A stretch of DNA of 11,116 nt. Origin: Pseudomonadota bacterium. Lineage in GTDB: Bacteria; Pseudomonadota; Gammaproteobacteria; Burkholderiales; Eutrophovitaceae. A model generated the notes under the pieces. The model was not told the origin of the DNA and ran no database searches. It saw nothing but the letters and a program-made list of their open reading frames with translations. The position numbers and the translations under genes are program-made. The DNA lies in contig PAHB01000059.1 in NCBI GenBank assembly GCA_002704665.1, positions 1 through 11,116 on the forward strand, read 5' to 3'. Positions 1-6,493 of the stretch are shown piece by piece. How positions within the stretch are numbered: position 1 is the stretch's first letter; every line of letters starts with the position of its first letter.

Positions 1-1
1 G

Positions 2-475
2 CCTATATCAGCGTTTTTTCAAAAAGACTTTGACAGAACCAAAGTGCCAGATATGTCAGTCGACGAGTTGGAACTGTGGAATTGCTTTAGTTATTATCCT
101 AGTTGCACTGAGTTTGATTTTTTAGGTGGTGCCAAAGGTAAATATCTCGGCAAAAATAAAAAATTTTATCATGGACAATATTTATTTACAATTGATTGGG
201 CTACTCCAGAAGTTAATGAAATTGACACTGAACATTCCGAGATACCTGATGAACATAAGTGCCATCATATTATGGAGCTTGATAACGGTAATTATGCAGC
301 TCAGCCTAATAATCGCATTCTGTGGCATGTTGCTAATTACACTGTTTCTAACGATTGGCCTGACTATAAAGTCCAAAGCACCTATTGGTCTGTTGAAGAT
401 AAGGGATGGATTACAGAAGATACAGACAATATGTTTTACCAAATAGAGGAGAAAAAAAATGAATCTGACTCGTAA
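2..475 (+). CDS. Acidic conserved phage protein of unknown function, 5'-truncated by window edge
   Basis: The frame stays open to the left edge, so this is probably the C-terminal part of a longer protein. A GTG at 44 and an ATG at 53 are possible internal starts, but neither has a Shine-Dalgarno sequence, and the residues encoded before them (PISAFFQKDFDRTK) look like ordinary protein. The product is rich in Asp, Glu, Trp and Tyr, with no signal peptide or membrane segment. Segments such as NEIDTEHSEIPDEHKCHHI, QPNNRILWH and DYKVQSTYWSVED resemble, from memory, a conserved hypothetical family in marine phages; no enzymatic motif is recognised. Its last 17 nt overlap the peptidase gene downstream and carry that gene's ribosome binding site, so the two are likely co-translated. 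Function unknown. Confidence 0.7.
   Translation, partial: PISAFFQKDFDRTKVPDMSVDELELWNCFSYYPSCTEFDFLGGAKGKYLGKNKKFYHGQYLFTIDWATPEVNEIDTEHSEIPDEHKCHHIMELDNGNYAAQPNNRILWHVANYTVSNDWPDYKVQSTYWSVEDKGWITEDTDNMFYQIEEKKNESDS
445..451 (+). promoter_or_regulatory. Ribosome binding site of the M15 peptidase gene
   Basis: AGAGGAG lies 7 nt before the ATG at 459, inside the end of the upstream coding region. It supports the ATG at 459 as the peptidase start despite the 17-nt overlap. Confidence 0.7.
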
Positions 476-938
476 TTTTAGTCTTCAGGAGTTAATTAAA
501 TCAGACACCGCTATAAGGAAGAGTATTGATAACAATCCTAATGCAGATCAAATTGAAAAACTAAAAATTCTATGCCAAGAAATACTTCAACCAGTGCGTG
601 ATCATTTTGGAAGGGTGCGAGTTACCAGCTGTTTCCGTAGTGTAGATTTGTGCGTTGCCATCGGCAGCTCCCCAAATTCACAGCATGCTCGGGCAGAGGC
701 TTGCGATTTTGAATGTCCTGGAGTTGACAATGCTGAATTAAGTGATTGGATACATGGGCAATTAAATTATGATCAATTAATACTCGAGTTTTATACTCCT
801 GGTGAAAAAAATTCTGGGTGGGTTCACTGCAGCTATACTACTGATAAACCTAGAAAACAGTATATGCATGCTTTTAAACAAGAGGGTAGAACTAAATATA
901 AACCAATAATAGGTAAAGCAAGGGATGTGTTAGTATAA
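459..938 (+). CDS. M15-family Zn peptidase, probable phage endolysin (L,D- or D,D-peptidase)
   Basis: The protein (159 aa) matches the peptidase M15A fold used by phages to cut peptide crosslinks of peptidoglycan. Visible motifs: FSLQELIKSD at the N-terminus (residues 7-16); RVTSCFRS (54-61); SQHARAEACDFE (74-85), supplying Zn ligands His76 and Asp83; QLILEF (106-111), with the likely catalytic Glu110; and WVHCSY (121-126), with third Zn ligand His123. All key residues are present and the length is normal for a single-domain M15 enzyme. There is no signal peptide or membrane anchor, so a holin would be needed for export; none is seen in the window. It overlaps the previous gene by 17 nt and its stop codon shares one base with the next start (TAATG). 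It could also act during entry if virion-borne, but lysis is the simpler reading. Confidence 0.88.
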   Translation: MNLTRNFSLQELIKSDTAIRKSIDNNPNADQIEKLKILCQEILQPVRDHFGRVRVTSCFRSVDLCVAIGSSPNSQHARAEACDFECPGVDNAELSDWIHGQLNYDQLILEFYTPGEKNSGWVHCSYTTDKPRKQYMHAFKQEGRTKYKPIIGKARDVLV

Positions 939-1066
939 TGCCAATAAGTAGAGCTCAAATACCTCAACAAATAACTGGTAATCTTAGAGGAGGTAGGCCT
1001 TCAAAAGCCATGCGTAAGAGAGTAGACAAGAAACGAAAGAAAAGGTATAAAGGAAGGACGAGATAA
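938..1066 (+). CDS. Small very basic peptide (42 aa), MPISR-type
   Basis: This short gene starts at an ATG overlapping the peptidase stop by one base (TAATG) and ends at TAA 1064-1066. The product starts MPISRAQIPQQITGNLRGG and continues into a Lys/Arg-rich tail (MRKRVDKKRKKRYKGRTR), with about 40% Lys plus Arg and only one acidic residue. There is no membrane segment, so it is not a holin. Short peptides beginning MPISR next to MKKGG proteins occur in related marine phages as I recall. The start depends on translational coupling, since only a weak, distant AAGGG precedes it. Nucleic-acid or capsid binding is a guess from charge alone. Confidence 0.65.
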   Translation: MPISRAQIPQQITGNLRGGRPSKAMRKRVDKKRKKRYKGRTR

Positions 1067-1110
1067 CATAAGTTATAACGTCAAAAGGGCCCTTTATAAC
1101 AGGAGATATT
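1067..1110 (+). promoter_or_regulatory. Intergenic gap with 12-bp palindrome and strong RBS
   Basis: This 44-nt gap carries a perfect GC-centred palindrome (AAAGGGCCCTTT, 1084-1095), flanked by TTATAAC before and TTTATAAC after, then AGGAGA (1101-1106) 4 nt before the ATG at 1111. The palindrome has no loop, so it is a poor intrinsic terminator and has no T tract beyond TTT. It may be an operator, a processing site or part of a phage promoter; the AACG..AAAAGGG stretch has only weak likeness to a T7-type promoter. It separates the lysis gene from the basic-protein genes. Confidence 0.4.
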
Positions 1111-1530
1111 ATGGCTAACGGATTGAAACCAATTGGTGATAGTGTAAAAGTCATCATAGAAAAATTAAAAAAAGAACGTGAAGAGCGTAAGCGAAAAAAA
1201 AATAAACCTATTAGAACACAACCAAAATTACCTGGTATGAAAAAAGGTGGAAAAATTACTCAAAAAGATATTGATAAAACAGAAGAAGGAGTAATGATAG
1301 TTTTAGAAAAAAAAGCAAATGGTGGAATCACTGGTAAAAGCACAATGGGTCAGTTAAAGAAAAAATATGGCTCATTAAAAAAAGGAATTCGTTTAAAAGG
1401 TAAAGGTAGCTCCTTTATGAAAGAGTACAAAAAAAGAGTCTACAATAGAGCTGGAGGCGGATCTATGAACGGTGGTGTAAGAGGCACTGGCATAGCTGTT
1501 AAAGGAAAAAACTTTAAAGGAGTATTTTAA
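1111..1530 (+). CDS. Lys-rich MKKGG-motif protein, unknown function
   Basis: The product is 139 aa and strongly basic, with more than 30% Lys plus Arg. It has a predicted charged helix (about residues 8-33), one MKKGG motif (43-47) followed by KITQKDIDKTEEG (48-60), and a Gly-rich C-terminus (about 113-139) ending GTGIAVKGKNFKGVF. The C-terminal pattern G-x-G-x-A-x-K-G-x-x-F-x-G-x-F recurs, from memory, at the ends of conserved hypothetical proteins of marine phages. The ITQKDIDKTE segment has a counterpart, LSQKDIKKAE, in the next protein, so the two genes share a module. No signal peptide, membrane helix or enzyme motif is seen. Its place between capsid/lysis-type and connector genes suggests a virion or assembly role, which is inference. 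It is 1 nt from the next gene, whose RBS lies inside this one. Confidence 0.75.
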   Translation: MANGLKPIGDSVKVIIEKLKKEREERKRKKNKPIRTQPKLPGMKKGGKITQKDIDKTEEGVMIVLEKKANGGITGKSTMGQLKKKYGSLKKGIRLKGKGSSFMKEYKKRVYNRAGGGSMNGGVRGTGIAVKGKNFKGVF

Positions 1531-1531
1531 T

Positions 1532-2287
1532 ATGGACAATTCAAAAATAAATATGCACAAAAGAATGGCAATGGGTCAAAAACCTACTGGCATGAAAAAA
1601 GGTGGTATGAAACAAGGTTATAGAGCTAGAGAAGATGAATCTTTAGGTATGAGAAGAGGTAAAGAGTCTGGTAAAAAACAATCAATGGCTGCTAGAAGAA
1701 ATGAGTCATATGGAAAATTTGGCAGAAGACCTAATCAAAAAATAAATAAAATGATGGGTGGTGGCATGGGTGGTAGAACCGGTGACATGATGTATTCAAG
1801 AGGATACGGTGTTGGTGAAAGATCAAAAAGAATGCCAACTATGTTACAAGACAGAGGCGCTATGAAAAGAGGTGGAGTCGCAAGAGCAGCTAAAAAATTA
1901 AAAGATAAAGATAGATTATCTCAAAAAGATATAAAAAAAGCAGAAAAACTTACGAAAAACCCAACAGAAAAATTAAAGCAATTAAAAAATCCTATGGCAA
2001 AAGATAGATTTGCAGAAGGACGAAAGTATAAAATTAGAAAAATGCTTGGTATGAAAAAAGGTGGTTTAAAACCAGTTGATAAAAGTAAAAATCCAGGTTT
2101 AGCTAAACTTCCAACAGGAGTTAGAAACAAAATGGGCTACATGAAAAAAGGTGGCCGTACTAACACTAGAAGAATGAATAGACTTGAAGAACTTGGTAGA
2201 GTTGATGCTGAAAAAGCAAGAACTAAAAGAGGCGCAAAAAATCTAAGATCTGAAAAAAGAAGAATAGTAAGAGAACTTAAGAAGTAA
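1532..2287 (+). CDS. Highly basic protein with repeated MKKGG motifs, unknown function
   Basis: This 251-aa protein is dominated by Lys, Arg, Gly and Met. The pentapeptide M-K-K/R-G-G occurs four times (residues 21-25, 111-115, 174-178, 204-208), each followed by a basic, mostly helical or disordered stretch. A Met/Gly segment (MMGGGMGGR, 74-82) lies between copies. LSQKDIKKAE (129-138) matches a segment in the preceding protein. The C-terminus (about 211-251) looks helical and charged. The start is set by AAAGGAG (1516-1522), 9 nt upstream. No fold or enzyme signature is recognised. The charge would suit interaction with DNA, RNA or acidic virion proteins, but that is a guess. Similar MKKGG proteins sit near head genes in uncultured marine phages, as I recall. 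Confidence 0.75.
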   Translation: MDNSKINMHKRMAMGQKPTGMKKGGMKQGYRAREDESLGMRRGKESGKKQSMAARRNESYGKFGRRPNQKINKMMGGGMGGRTGDMMYSRGYGVGERSKRMPTMLQDRGAMKRGGVARAAKKLKDKDRLSQKDIKKAEKLTKNPTEKLKQLKNPMAKDRFAEGRKYKIRKMLGMKKGGLKPVDKSKNPGLAKLPTGVRNKMGYMKKGGRTNTRRMNRLEELGRVDAEKARTKRGAKNLRSEKRRIVRELKK

Positions 2288-2298
2288 GGTATGAATAA

Positions 2299-3009
2299 AT
2301 GGCAACCAGTGGAACATCAAGCTTCGATTTATCAATCGATGAAATAGTTGAAGAGGCATACGAGAGATGCGGAATTCAAACTAACTCTGGTTATGATTTA
2401 AAAAAAGCTAGAAGATCTCTTAACGTATTGTTTTCTGAATGGGGTAACAGAGGAGTTCATCTCTGGAAAGTTCAATTAAATGCTATTGAATTAGTAGCAT
2501 CTCAATCTCAATATACCACAGCTACAGGTGTAAGTGATGTGCTTGAAGCTTTTTTATCCAATAGCGGAACTACTGTAAATCCAGGATCATCTACTCAAGA
2601 TATTTCATTAACTAAAATAGATAGATCTACTTATTCTGCTTTACCTAATAAAGGATCAACAGGTACACCTTCACAATATTTTGTACAAAGAGTTACAGTG
2701 GGTACTTCTACTCCAACTATTACTTTGTACATTACTCCTGACAAACAAAACTATACCCATTTAAAATATTATTCTTTACAAAGAATTGAAGATGCAGGTG
2801 CTTACACAAATAATGCTGATGTTCCTTTCAGATGGATACCATGTATGGTTTCAGGATTAGCTTTTTATTTATCTCAAAAATATACGCCTGAAAGAACGCA
2901 AGCCTTAAAATTATATTATGAAGATGAAATAAAACGAGCATTAGATGAGGATGGGTCAAGATCAAGTACGTTTATTACGCCAGCTACTTACTACCCAACG
3001 GTTACATAA
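2299..3009 (+). CDS. Head-to-tail connector protein, P22 gp4-like (tentative)
   Basis: The product is 236 aa. Its N-terminal part is helical (SIDEIVEEAYERCGIQ, residues 12-27, then GYDLKKARRSLNVLFSEWGNRG, 31-52, and LWKVQ, 55-59), followed by a beta-rich body. The pattern of an acidic helix, a G-x-D-L-x-x-A-R-x-S-L-N helix and a Trp-containing turn is what I recall for gp4-like tail accessory/adaptor proteins of podovirus-type marine phages, which bind under the portal ring and close the DNA channel. A C-terminal segment (SGLAFYLSQKYTPERTQALKLYYEDE, about 190-215) is typical of such adaptors. The start at 2299 is chosen over an out-of-frame ATG at 2291 that opens only an 18-codon frame. It overlaps the next gene by one base (TAATG). 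The family call is from memory. Confidence 0.6.
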   Translation: MATSGTSSFDLSIDEIVEEAYERCGIQTNSGYDLKKARRSLNVLFSEWGNRGVHLWKVQLNAIELVASQSQYTTATGVSDVLEAFLSNSGTTVNPGSSTQDISLTKIDRSTYSALPNKGSTGTPSQYFVQRVTVGTSTPTITLYITPDKQNYTHLKYYSLQRIEDAGAYTNNADVPFRWIPCMVSGLAFYLSQKYTPERTQALKLYYEDEIKRALDEDGSRSSTFITPATYYPTVT

Positions 3010-3353
3010 TGGCTAAATTTGCAAAAGGTAAATACGCTTTATCCATATCTGACAGATCAGGTCAAGCATTTCCATATCTTGAAATGGTCATGGAATGGAA
3101 CGGCTCATTAGTTCATTATTCTGAATTTGAGCCTAAATCTCCACAACTAGATCCTAAAGTATATGGGGCAGATCCTCAAGCTTTGAGAAATACTAGAGTC
3201 CAACATAATATAGGTAACATGACAGTCAATGTGGGTTCTTTTCAAGGAACTCTTGGTATACCAACTTATAGCTCAAATGGTATGTTACCTTTGCCAGCAG
3301 GCAAAAGATTGGATATACTAGCTAGAGTAGGAAAAGTAGAGGTACAAACATAA
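3009..3353 (+). CDS. Conserved small phage protein (MAKFAKGK family), probable neck/virion component
   Basis: This is a 114-aa protein starting MAKFAKGKYALSISDRSG and continuing AFPYLEMVMEWNGSLVHYSEFEPKSPQLDPK (about residues 20-50), GADPQALRNTR (53-63). The same order of motifs is familiar as a conserved hypothetical protein of marine phages, always close to connector genes; no biochemical function is known to me. The C-terminal half (about 69-114) is probably beta-rich. It is locked between the two connector-like genes by single-base stop/start overlaps at both ends and has no convincing RBS of its own, so it is probably made by coupled translation in amounts tied to its neighbours. A role in neck or portal assembly follows from position only. 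Confidence 0.65.
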   Translation: MAKFAKGKYALSISDRSGQAFPYLEMVMEWNGSLVHYSEFEPKSPQLDPKVYGADPQALRNTRVQHNIGNMTVNVGSFQGTLGIPTYSSNGMLPLPAGKRLDILARVGKVEVQT

Positions 3354-4009
3354 TGGCAGGAATAACTTATTCAGATTTAGTAACTAAAATAAGAAATTAT
3401 ACAGAAGTGGATAGTACAGTTTTTACAGATGCTATCATTAATGGTTTTATTTTAGACGCTGAGGAAAGAATTTTAAGAGATGTAAATACAGATGCAGATA
3501 GAAAGTACGCTGTGGCAAATATGGTATTAGATCAAAAATTTTTAAATTTTCCTGACGGTGCTTTGGTAATTAGAGCTATACAAATAACAAGTGGATCTTC
3601 TAAAATTTATTTAGAAAAAAGGGATACAACATTTATAGATGAGTACAACAACACAAGTGCAACTGGTGTACCTAAATATTATTCAAATTTGGATAATGAC
3701 ACATTAGTATTTGCTCCAATACCTAATGCTACTTTTAGCATTCAAGCTAGTTATGTAGCTAAACCAGATGGTTTATCTTCTACTAACACACAGACATATG
3801 TAAGTAAAAACTTCCCTAATGGATTGTTGTATGCGTGTTTAATCGAAGCTTTTGGCTATTTGAAAGGTCCAATGGACATGTTGCAATATTATGAAAAACA
3901 GTATAATAATGCTATAGCTAAGTATGCAATAGAGCAGATTGGCAGAAGAAGAAGAGATGATTATTTCAATGGTGCGATAAGAATCAAAATAGATTCGCCG
4001 TCACCGTAA
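3353..4009 (+). CDS. Phage adaptor protein, SU10-like
   Basis: The product is 218 aa. Its N-terminus (ITYSDLVTKIRNYTEVDSTVF, residues 4-24) followed by a helix ending ILDAEERILRDVNTDADR (33-50) and then a short beta strand block with FLNFPDGALVIRAI (63-76) is the arrangement I recall for the adaptor protein of phage SU10 and relatives, a ring of which links portal to tail. The C-terminal helices (about 155-200) include LLYACLIEAFGYLKGP and an Arg-rich IGRRRRDDYF segment, also usual in this family. Length is normal. AGAGG (3338-3342) lies 10 nt before the start, and the ATG overlaps the previous stop by one base. With the genes at 2299 and 3009 it forms a compact connector operon block. Confidence 0.68.
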   Translation: MAGITYSDLVTKIRNYTEVDSTVFTDAIINGFILDAEERILRDVNTDADRKYAVANMVLDQKFLNFPDGALVIRAIQITSGSSKIYLEKRDTTFIDEYNNTSATGVPKYYSNLDNDTLVFAPIPNATFSIQASYVAKPDGLSSTNTQTYVSKNFPNGLLYACLIEAFGYLKGPMDMLQYYEKQYNNAIAKYAIEQIGRRRRDDYFNGAIRIKIDSPSP

Positions 4010-4025
4010 AAACAGGAGAAAAATT

Positions 4026-4463
4026 ATGGCAATTACAACAAGCGCAATTACAAGTTCATTTAAAAACCAACTTTTGAACGGGACACATGACTTTGCAGCA
4101 TCAGGTGGTGATAAATTTAAATTAGCACTTTACACTGATAGTTCAGTTATTGGTCCATCATTAGCATCTTTTACAACTGCAGGACAAGTTACAGATTCAA
4201 CTGGTGACTATTCTTCAGGAGGTAAAGTACTAACAGGACAAACACACAAATTATCCGGAACAACTGCAATAGTAGATTTTGCAGATTTATCTTATTTAAC
4301 AGCAACAATAACTGCAATGGGTGCATTAATTTATAATACATCTCAAGCAAACAAATCTGTAGCTGTTTTAGATTTTGTTTCTAATAAAACATCAACATCA
4401 GGGACTTTTACAATTCAATTTCCAAATTTTACTGACACTTTAGCTATTATAAGATTAGCATAA
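4026..4463 (+). CDS. Beta-rich virion-associated protein, unknown exact role
   Basis: The product is 145 aa, rich in Ser, Thr, Ala and Gly, with no Cys, Trp or Arg-rich patches. It opens with MAITTSAITSSFKNQLLNGTHDF, then FKLALYTDSS (31-40) and a central beta pattern, ending with FTIQFPNFTDTLAIIRLA. A similar protein (LLNGTHDF followed by K-x-A-L-Y-T) is a frequent member of tail/virion gene clusters of marine phages, annotated as hypothetical or structural as far as I recall. It follows the adaptor gene after 16 nt and has the ACAGGAGA-type RBS seen before several genes here, suggesting strong translation consistent with a structural protein. No catalytic motif is seen. Confidence 0.65.
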   Translation: MAITTSAITSSFKNQLLNGTHDFAASGGDKFKLALYTDSSVIGPSLASFTTAGQVTDSTGDYSSGGKVLTGQTHKLSGTTAIVDFADLSYLTATITAMGALIYNTSQANKSVAVLDFVSNKTSTSGTFTIQFPNFTDTLAIIRLA

Positions 4464-4475
4464 GGAGGTTAATAA

Positions 4476-5390
4476 ATGGCTTCGACCTGGGGTAATAATA
4501 AATGGGGAGCCAACTCTTGGGCATCTGATGTTGTATCAGCTTCAGTTACTGGTCAAGCTATAAATTCTGGAATAGGCACTCTGTCTGCATTCAATGCTAC
4601 TGGTTGGGGCAGAGCCCAATGGGGAAATGAAGCTTGGGGTGAAAATGGTTTACCAGTTCAAGTTCCTTTAACAGGTCAACAAATTGCTTCTTCAATAGGA
4701 ACAGTAAATGTTACAGCAGAAATAAACGCTGGATGGGGCAGAAGAACTTGGGGTAATTTAGTTTGGGGCGGTAAATTTACTACCGCTGTTACAGGACAAC
4801 AAATTACATCTGCAATTGGTTCTGTTGTAGCGAGAGCAGATATAGTAGTTAGACCTACTACTCAAACTATAACATCTAGTGTTGGAATAGTGGATGTTGA
4901 AGCTGATGCTACTTTTGTTCATGTACACGCACCTCAAATCAATTCTGCAGTGGGAAGTCCAACTGTTACAAATTTTGAAACATTTAGTGTTACAGGTCAA
5001 TCAATCACTTCGGCTATTGGAACAGCAGCTATTGTAGGTTCAAGAGTAATACAGGTATCTGGTCAACAAATAAATTCAGGATTTGGAAGCACATTTAGAG
5101 CATTTACTGATATAACAATAAGACCTACTGGATTCCAAATATCCACAGGTTTAGGAACTACAATTGTTACGCCTTCAATAGATGCTAATGTTACAGGTCA
5201 ACAAATTACATCAAGTATTGGTACTATTGCAACTAAACAAACAGCTGTTATTAAGCCTACTGGAGTTCAGATAGATTCAGGCGTAGGATTCCCATTTGTT
5301 ACTGCTTGGGCACCGCTTGACACAGGTTCATCTGTAACTTATAGTGACTTAAATACGGGTTCTAACGTAACATGGACTCGGGCAGCTTAA
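4476..5390 (+). CDS. Repeat-rich structural protein with VTGQ repeats and WG clusters
   Basis: This 304-aa protein is almost entirely repetitive. Ten copies of a 12-residue beta-type unit (V-T-G-Q-x-I-x-S-x-I-G-T and variants) begin near residues 24, 65, 105, 125, 149, 172, 194, 215, 239 and 259. Three Trp-Gly clusters (TWGNNKWGANSW at 4-15, GWGRAQWGNEAWG at 43-55, GWGRRTWGNLVWG at 86-98) separate the first three copies, giving spacings of about 40 residues there but 20-24 later. The tail is DTGSSVTYSDLNTGSNVTW (282-300). Such repeats should stack into a beta solenoid or string of small sandwiches, suggesting a tail spike, fibre or capsid decoration; similar proteins occur in marine phages as I recall. 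RBS AAGGAGG overlaps the preceding stop. Not secreted; no enzyme motif. Confidence 0.72.
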   Translation: MASTWGNNKWGANSWASDVVSASVTGQAINSGIGTLSAFNATGWGRAQWGNEAWGENGLPVQVPLTGQQIASSIGTVNVTAEINAGWGRRTWGNLVWGGKFTTAVTGQQITSAIGSVVARADIVVRPTTQTITSSVGIVDVEADATFVHVHAPQINSAVGSPTVTNFETFSVTGQSITSAIGTAAIVGSRVIQVSGQQINSGFGSTFRAFTDITIRPTGFQISTGLGTTIVTPSIDANVTGQQITSSIGTIATKQTAVIKPTGVQIDSGVGFPFVTAWAPLDTGSSVTYSDLNTGSNVTWTRAA

Positions 5391-5404
5391 ACAGGAGATA
5401 AATT

Positions 5405-6079
5405 ATGCCTTCAAGTTATACGCCTTTAGGTGTTGAATTAATGGTAACCGGCGAACAAGCTGGTTTGTGGGGTGATAAAACAAATACAAATTTAAATATA
5501 CTAAGTCAAATTTTAGGTGGCTTTAAAGCACAAGCAGTCAACGGAACTGGTGATACAGCAATAGCTGTATCTGATGGTTCAACAGGTGCAACCATCGCTC
5601 ATAGAATAATAGAATTAACAGGAACCATAACAGGTAATATTACTGTTTCAATTGCTTTAGATGTAGAAAATTTTTACATAATTAAAAATAGTACAAGTGG
5701 TGCGTTCTCTGTAGAATTCCAATACACAAGTGGATCAGGAAGCAGTGTAACTTTTTCATCTACAGATAAAGGAACAAAATTTGTTTACGCAAAAGCTGAT
5801 GATGGAACTAATCCAAATATCGTAGATGTATTTGCAGAATTTTCACAAATAAATTTAGTAAACAGAAATGAGCTTAGATTTGAGGACGCTACTGGAGGCC
5901 AATATATTGGTTTAAGAGCAGCAGCTACCGTAGGATCTAGCTTTACATTAAACTTACCAACAGCCGATGCAACCTCTTCAGGACAAGCATTAGTGTCAGA
6001 TTCTTCAGGTAATTTATCTTTCGCTGATGCAGGAATTTCTACAGGTAAAGCTATTGCAATGGCGATGATTTTTGGATAA
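5405..6079 (+). CDS. Phage tail/fibre-associated structural protein
   Basis: The product is 224 aa. The N-terminal motif YTPLGVELMVTGEQAGLWGDKTNTNLNIL (residues 5-33, containing G-E-Q-x-G-x-W-G-x-x-T-N-x-N-L) is very common at the start of phage tail or fibre-region proteins of unknown mechanism. The middle (about 48-150) is beta-rich with IAHRIIELTGTITGNITVS. The C-terminal part (LRFEDATGGQYIGLRA 157-172, LNLPTADATSSGQALVSDSSGNLSF 183-207, then GKAIAMAMIFG) matches the pattern often seen near the C-termini of phage fibres, where a coordinate line is followed by S-G-Q-x-L-x-S-D-x-x-G-N-L-x-F. Its RBS is the ACAGGAGATAAATT leader. Probably a virion protein close to the host-contact end of the tail; whether it is trimeric cannot be told from sequence. 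Confidence 0.68.
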   Translation: MPSSYTPLGVELMVTGEQAGLWGDKTNTNLNILSQILGGFKAQAVNGTGDTAIAVSDGSTGATIAHRIIELTGTITGNITVSIALDVENFYIIKNSTSGAFSVEFQYTSGSGSSVTFSSTDKGTKFVYAKADDGTNPNIVDVFAEFSQINLVNRNELRFEDATGGQYIGLRAAATVGSSFTLNLPTADATSSGQALVSDSSGNLSFADAGISTGKAIAMAMIFG

Positions 6080-6091
6080 AAGGAGATAATT

Positions 6092-6481
6092 ATGGCAGCA
6101 CCAAATATAGTAAACGTAGCAACAATTAACGGAGAGTCGCAAGGGTTTGAATTAGATACAACTCTTACTACTTCTCTTATGTTAATTTCTACAGGTAAAT
6201 TAGTTAAAATAAATAGAATATCAGTTGCAAACATAGATGGAACCTCAGCAGCAGATGTAACTGTGCAAGTAACAAAAGCAACAAGAACATCAGCAGCTAC
6301 AGGTGCATCAATCTCAGGAGCAACTTTCAAAATAGCTAGTACAGTTTCTGTACCAGCTGATGCAGTTTTAGTTTTATCAGACACACCAATATACCTTGAA
6401 GAAGGTGACACATTAAAAGGTGGAGCTAGTGCAAACTCTGATTTAACTCTTTTTGTTTCATATGATGTATTAGACGACTAG
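6092..6481 (+). CDS. Small beta-sandwich-like virion protein (hypothetical)
   Basis: This is a 129-aa Ser/Thr/Ala/Val-rich protein with no Cys or Trp. It starts MAAPNIVNVATINGES and has alternating hydrophobic strands (KLVKINRISVANIDGTSAADVTVQVTKA, 36-63; ASTVSVPADAVLVLSDTPIYLEEGDTL, about 81-107; LTLFVSYDVLDD at the end). The phrase I-x-V-A-N-x-D-G-T-x-A-A-D-V-T-V is, as I recall, the hallmark of a common marine phage structural family of this length. The gene lies 12 nt after the fibre-like gene with the AAGGAGATAATT leader, and its stop codon overlaps the RBS (TAGGAGG) of the first glycine-rich gene, tying it to that cassette. It may be a decoration or tail-tip protein; no experiment-based role is known to me. 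Confidence 0.66.
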   Translation: MAAPNIVNVATINGESQGFELDTTLTTSLMLISTGKLVKINRISVANIDGTSAADVTVQVTKATRTSAATGASISGATFKIASTVSVPADAVLVLSDTPIYLEEGDTLKGGASANSDLTLFVSYDVLDD

Positions 6482-6493
6482 GAGGTTTAAATT

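Noticed and set aside
182..446. Open frames on both strands overlapping the acidic first gene
   Set aside because: The frame supported by composition, coupling with the peptidase gene and remembered family motifs is the one ending at 475.
2291..2347. Short out-of-frame ATG reading frame before the connector gene
   Set aside because: Only 18 codons; the ATG at 2299 opens the long conserved frame with an AAGG at 9 nt.
5785..6411. 208-codon antisense open frame
   Set aside because: Spans two well-supported + strand genes and their intergenic RBS; no start signal, and no recognisable protein features.
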